The notes beneath the pieces are model-generated. The model had not been told where the DNA came from, did no database searches, and worked only from the letters and a program-made list of their open reading frames with translations. 8,729 nt of DNA from Chthonomonas sp. UBA2391 (lineage in GTDB: Bacteria > Armatimonadota > Fimbriimonadia > Fimbriimonadales > Fimbriimonadaceae): NCBI GenBank assembly GCA_002343825.1, contig DDSL01000090.1, forward strand, positions 1-8,729. Direction: 5' to 3'. The position numbers and the translations under genes were made by a program. This document shows, piece by piece, positions 6,806 through 8,729 of this stretch (its first letter is position 1; each line of letters opens with the position of its first letter).

Positions 6806-7246
6806 ATGATTACAAGGTCTTTCAGCTGCCGTCTTTGGGGGGGGGTAACTGCCCTCGCCCTCTGCGCCACCCTCGGCCAGGCTCAATTCCTGGACCACAA
6901 CGACCTTAGAACCGCCATCGGGACGAGTACCACCAGCGGGACGGTCACCCTGCCGTTCGATAATTTTTACGTCCGGACCCGGGTGAACTACACCGTTGGG
7001 GCCGGTCCTGAGCTCTATCTCCTCATTCGTACCTCTGAACGCCTGAGAGCTCGCCACTTCAATCCGCTGCGCGGCTTACAGTGCCACGTTCGCACTGAGA
7101 CGGAGCGCGGAGCTCCCGCTCCGCTTGCGCCGCGGAGGTCCAACTCCGGGGCAGTTCGGACGCACCGTCCCGTTTCCTCATTCAGCACGAAAATCCAAAG
7201 ATCCCCTCCCTCAGGGAGAGGTCCGGGAGCCGAGCGAACGGGGTGA
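6806..7246 (+). pseudogene. Truncated secreted protein (N-terminal remnant)
   Basis: The frame opens with a convincing Sec signal peptide (M-I-T-R, hydrophobic W-G-G-V-T-A-L-A-L-C-A, cleavage near G-Q-A-Q) and continues for about 50 residues of plausible mature sequence with strands such as 'G-T-V-T-L-P-F-D-N-F-Y-V-R-T-R-V-N-Y' up to about residue 75. After that it becomes Arg/Pro/Ser-rich, and from about 7088 it is simply a translation of the palindromic repeat unit and the next repeat element. I read this as the 5' end of a secreted-protein gene cut off by repeat DNA, the rest being lost. Codons 11-14 contain nine consecutive G bases (6837-6845), with the frame intact here. I do not recognise the family. 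It could still be translated as a short peptide. Confidence 0.5.
7088..7158 (+). repeat. Twin-hairpin palindromic repeat, copy 1
   Basis: This unit of about 60-70 bp has an inverted copy at 7323-7385. It contains GCGGAGC (7107-7113) and GCTCCGC (7118-7124) around a TCCC loop, a perfect 7-bp stem, and then CGGAG (7133-7137) with CTCCG (7144-7148) as a second stem. Over 7102-7158 it matches the other copy at roughly 50 of 57 positions by hand alignment. It interrupts the preceding secreted-protein frame. Confidence 0.8.
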
Positions 7247-7258
7247 GGGTGTCCTCAC
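7203..7258. repeat. Palindromic CCCTCCC...GGGTGAGGG element
   Basis: The element has three nested complementary parts: CTCCC/GGGAG (7206-7210 with 7214-7218), CCCC (7203-7206) with GGGG (7240-7243), and a perfect hairpin GTGAGG-GTGT-CCTCAC (7243-7258). From memory the wording resembles an interspersed element common in many GC-rich bacterial genomes; its function is unknown. It lies in the spacer between the two twin-hairpin units. Confidence 0.55.
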
Positions 7259-7465
7259 ATATACAGGATGCTTTTCCTCTAGCTAAGCCGCTGAAAGTCG
7301 CACAAACCCCATCTATTCGAGGCGAACGTCCCGGAGTGGACCTCCGGGGCACAAGCGGAGCAGGAGCTCCGCGCTCCCAGCGAACCCCTAACCCCTATCC
7401 TGGGCTCCGCGAGAACCCCAGAATCGATCTAGACGCCCCCTCACGTTGCCGCCCGACACCAAGCC
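7247..7465. other. Non-coding gap, repeat-filled
   Basis: Together with the repeats from 7088 onward, this makes roughly 380 bases without a supportable gene. Besides the inverted copy at 7323-7385, I see a short tandem CCCCTAACCCCTA-type run (about 7385-7397). The remaining 7400-7465 shows nothing recognisable and no clear intrinsic terminator for the - strand gene ending at 7466. Confidence 0.6.
7323..7385 (-). repeat. Twin-hairpin palindromic repeat, copy 2 (inverted)
   Basis: This is the reverse complement of the 7088-7158 unit. Its hairpins are better preserved: CCCGGAG (7330-7336) with CTCCGGG (7342-7348), and GCGGAGC (7355-7361) with GCTCCGC (7366-7372), both perfect 7-bp stems. Several of the differences between the copies are C/T changes in loops, which fits selection for the folded form or recent independent copies of a family. 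Confidence 0.8.
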
Positions 7466-7876
7466 CTAGCCCAGAGCGATTTGGGCGAGGGCGAGGAGGG
7501 CTTGGCCGGTCCAGGCGAAGGTCCGGACCCAGCCGGATCGGATCATCTTTTCGATCAGCGCGGGGTTGGGTTCTTGGGCGATCCGGGCGTGGTAGGGCCC
7601 GGTGACCGCGGCTGTCCACCCGACCGAGAGGAGCCAAAGCAACGAGTGGACCAGCGCGAAGAGCTGAGGACCATCGACCCACGCCGCCGCCGTTCCTAGG
7701 GTTTGGAGGGCCATCCCCGGCACGACGAGGAGTCCGACCCGCAGGCAGTGAAACTCGTGGAATGCCACCCAGTCTTCCGGTCGCACTCGCAGAAAAGCGG
7801 GGTAGTGCAAGATCTGCATCACCCAACTGATGGCCGCCATCCATCCCGAGGCCACTGCCAGAACCGCCCAAAGCAC
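7466..7876 (-). CDS. Small multi-pass membrane protein, unknown function
   Basis: The protein has 136 residues if started at the GTG at 7876. The frame stays open into rpmB, but that extension merely reads through rpmB and its terminator in another frame. Four hydrophobic segments are visible: about 2-22 (containing A-V-L-A-V-A-S-G-W-M-A-A), about 45-62, about 70-87, and about 118-135 near the C-terminus. Between the first two is a striking conserved-looking motif Q-I-L-H-Y-P-A-F, followed by F-H-E-F-H-C-L-R-V, with His, Tyr and Arg next to the membrane. I recall similar H-Y-P plus H-x-x-H-x-x-R patterns in uncharacterised bacterial integral membrane proteins but cannot name a family. The start is uncertain: no Shine-Dalgarno stands at a normal distance, and an ATG at TM1 would remove half of the first helix. 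Confidence 0.65.
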   Translation of the reverse strand: MLWAVLAVASGWMAAISWVMQILHYPAFLRVRPEDWVAFHEFHCLRVGLLVVPGMALQTLGTAAAWVDGPQLFALVHSLLWLLSVGWTAAVTGPYHARIAQEPNPALIEKMIRSGWVRTFAWTGQALLALAQIALG

Positions 7877-7890
7877 CCCTGGAATAACGC

Positions 7891-7927
7891 AAAAAAGCTC
7901 CTCTCCGTTATCCGGAGAGAAGCTCTT
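7891..7927 (-). terminator. Intrinsic terminator of rpmB
   Basis: Read on the - strand, AGCTTCTCTCCG (7924-7913) pairs with CGGAGAGGAGCT (7907-7896) over 12 bp, one of them G-U, around a GATAA loop. The run of T ends at 7891, and the bases just before the stem are AAG, which can extend it. It begins 23 bases after the rpmB stop and ends 14 bases before the start of the membrane-protein gene. Confidence 0.92.
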
Positions 7928-7950
7928 GCTTCTGATCTGCTTGTGGAGGC

Positions 7951-8211
7951 TTAGTAGCCTGCGCGCTTCAGCCAAGCCTTCGGGATCGGCTTGAGGCCGC
8001 TGACAACAGCGGAAAACTCGGCCGACTTGATCACCGAGGTGGCAACCGTGAGGCGAACCTTCCCATTTGGGGTTTGGATCGTCACCGTTTGGAGGTTCGG
8101 CAGTTGAACCCGGTTCTTGTGCGGGGCGCGGAACTTCCAAGCCGAGTGTCGGTGACGACAATGCTGGGCCTGGTTGGCCTTCTTTCCGCTAACTTGACAA
8201 ACTCGTGCCAT
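7951..8211 (-). CDS. rpmB: 50S ribosomal protein bL28
   Basis: This is an 86-residue basic protein that starts M-A-R-V-C-Q-V-S-G-K-K, the standard bL28 opening (M-A-x-x-C-x-V-T/S-G-K). It then has a His/Arg-rich stretch (Q-H-C-R-H-R-H, 16-22), the conserved R-x-x-L-P-N-L-Q-T-V-T-I (39-48 region), and V-R-L-T-V-A-T-S-V-I-K-S, as in the family. bL28 is a structural protein of the large ribosomal subunit. The zinc-binding C-x-x-C of some bL28 proteins is absent; single cysteines lie at 5 and 18. The length is slightly above the usual 60-78, partly through a C-terminal tail ending in K-R-A-G-Y. The ATG at 8211 has an AGGA (8224-8221) nine bases upstream, and the gene ends in a strong intrinsic terminator. 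It lies 46 bases after the HD-domain gene on the same strand. Confidence 0.95.
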   Translation of the reverse strand: MARVCQVSGKKANQAQHCRHRHSAWKFRAPHKNRVQLPNLQTVTIQTPNGKVRLTVATSVIKSAEFSAVVSGLKPIPKAWLKRAGY

Positions 8212-8220
8212 GATTTCTGG

Positions 8221-8224
8221 TCCT
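8221..8224 (-). promoter_or_regulatory. Shine-Dalgarno of rpmB
   Basis: AGGA on the - strand, nine bases before the ATG, inside a purine-rich GGATAAAAGGA. It fixes the rpmB start at 8211. Confidence 0.7.
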
Positions 8225-8257
8225 TTTATCCTTTAATGAATTGGTGAGGATACCCGA

Positions 8258-8729
8258 TTACTCGAGGCGGACGCCATCCACGGTCAGCCCGAACCGGTAA
8301 CCGAAGACGTCGGCCGACTTGCGACACATCACCATCCGGCTAAGAAAGATCTCGAAGTACTCCATCACGCTGGCAAATTCGTGGTCGATCTCAAGGACGA
8401 GGTTGATGGTTCGGTGCTCGCGGTCCATCTCGACCCGGCTCTTGGTGACGGCATAGTTGACCCGGTCGTGGATGTCAAAGGTCTCTTGGATCGGATTTTG
8501 CACCCGGCTGCGGTGGACGTCGCTCTTGTCGGCGATGATGACGGCGGCCGACATCACCGAAATGGGAGTGCCGACCATTTCCTCGTGGTTTCCGATGGCA
8601 CCCAAGATCGGCGCGATTTCGACGGGATCCATCCCCATCTCATCGAGAATTCGAAAGGCGATATTGGCCCCGCTGATGGGGTGATCGACGCGGTTGATCA
8701 CGTTACCGATGTCGTGCAGGTAGCCCGCG
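8258..8729 (-). CDS. HD-domain phosphohydrolase-like protein (5' partial)
   Basis: The frame is open through the right end of the window, so the N-terminus is missing; the GTG at 8701 is internal, because the upstream codons continue the domain. The first visible residues read A-G-Y-L-H-D-I-G-N, the H-D pair of an HD metal-dependent hydrolase, followed by D-H-P-I-S-G-A, then I-G-N-H-E-E, and finally I-I-A-D-K-S-D. These supply the later His and Asp ligands in the usual order and spacing. The C-terminal part after about 'R-V-Q-N-P' is an alpha/beta segment (N-L-V-L-E-I-D) ending F-G-L-T-V-D-G-V-R-L-E. HD proteins cleave phosphate esters of nucleotides, including cyclic dinucleotides and (p)ppGpp; nothing here tells which. 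The metal ligands visible are intact. It may share a transcript with rpmB. Confidence 0.8.
   Translation of the reverse strand, partial: AGYLHDIGNVINRVDHPISGANIAFRILDEMGMDPVEIAPILGAIGNHEEMVGTPISVMSAAVIIADKSDVHRSRVQNPIQETFDIHDRVNYAVTKSRVEMDREHRTINLVLEIDHEFASVMEYFEIFLSRMVMCRKSADVFGYRFGLTVDGVRLE

Noticed and set aside
6739..6870. N-terminal extension of the PEP-CTERM protein
   Set aside because: It would put 44 residues before a good signal peptide and overlap the divergent gene; the ATG at 6738 is the sensible start.
7243..7605. + strand frame of 120 codons
   Set aside because: Arg/Pro/Ser/Gly-rich translation of repeats and of the antisense of the membrane-protein gene.
7877..8161. N-terminal extension of the small membrane protein through rpmB
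   Set aside because: This stretch is rpmB and its terminator read in another frame; bL28 is unmistakable there.
8194..8199. TTGACA on the + strand as a -35 box
   Set aside because: It lies inside rpmB on the opposite strand, has no -10 at the right spacing and no + strand gene follows.

Overview
The window comes from a GC-rich diderm bacterium. It holds a lipopolysaccharide-export (Lpt) gene cluster, uses GTG starts in several places, chains genes through 4-base stop/start overlaps, and carries a PEP-CTERM secreted protein. The linkage of Lpt genes to a DUF3084 gene, together with PEP-CTERM, makes me favour Armatimonadota (Fimbriimonas-like). That assignment is an inference from gene content; there is no rRNA in the window to test it.

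Region 1 (1-5444, + strand) is one compact operon of six genes: an LptC-like lipoprotein (5' end outside the window), an oversized LptA/OstA-like periplasmic protein, the ATPase LptB, one LptF/LptG-family permease, a DUF3084 membrane-anchored coiled-coil protein, and a small YqgF/RuvX-like RNase H-fold protein. Four of the five junctions are ATGA or GTGA overlaps and the fifth is a 3-nt gap, so translational coupling is very likely. The first four genes make up most of an inner-membrane-to-periplasm LPS transporter: LptB with the permease extracts LPS, and LptC and LptA pass it across the periplasm. No LptD, and no second LptF/G gene, is visible. The DUF3084 gene sits within this chain and is the best candidate for an undescribed accessory factor.

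Region 2 (5445-5667) is the gap between two convergent genes. It is filled by degenerate GGGGAGC-nn-TGGTGGAG-type repeats, first in direct and then in inverted orientation, which could fold into a hairpin of about 105 nt.

Region 3 (5668-7465) holds a PEP-CTERM secreted protein on the - strand. Divergent to it is the start of a second secreted protein with a nine-G tract in its signal peptide; its reading frame runs into a composite of palindromic repeats (7088-7385) and looks truncated. The composite has two inverted copies of a twin-hairpin unit of about 60 bp flanking a third, different palindromic element. No gene is seen from about 7088 to 7465.

Region 4 (7466-8729, - strand) contains a small multi-pass membrane protein, ribosomal protein bL28 (rpmB) with a clear intrinsic terminator, and the C-terminal part of an HD-domain protein that runs off the right end.
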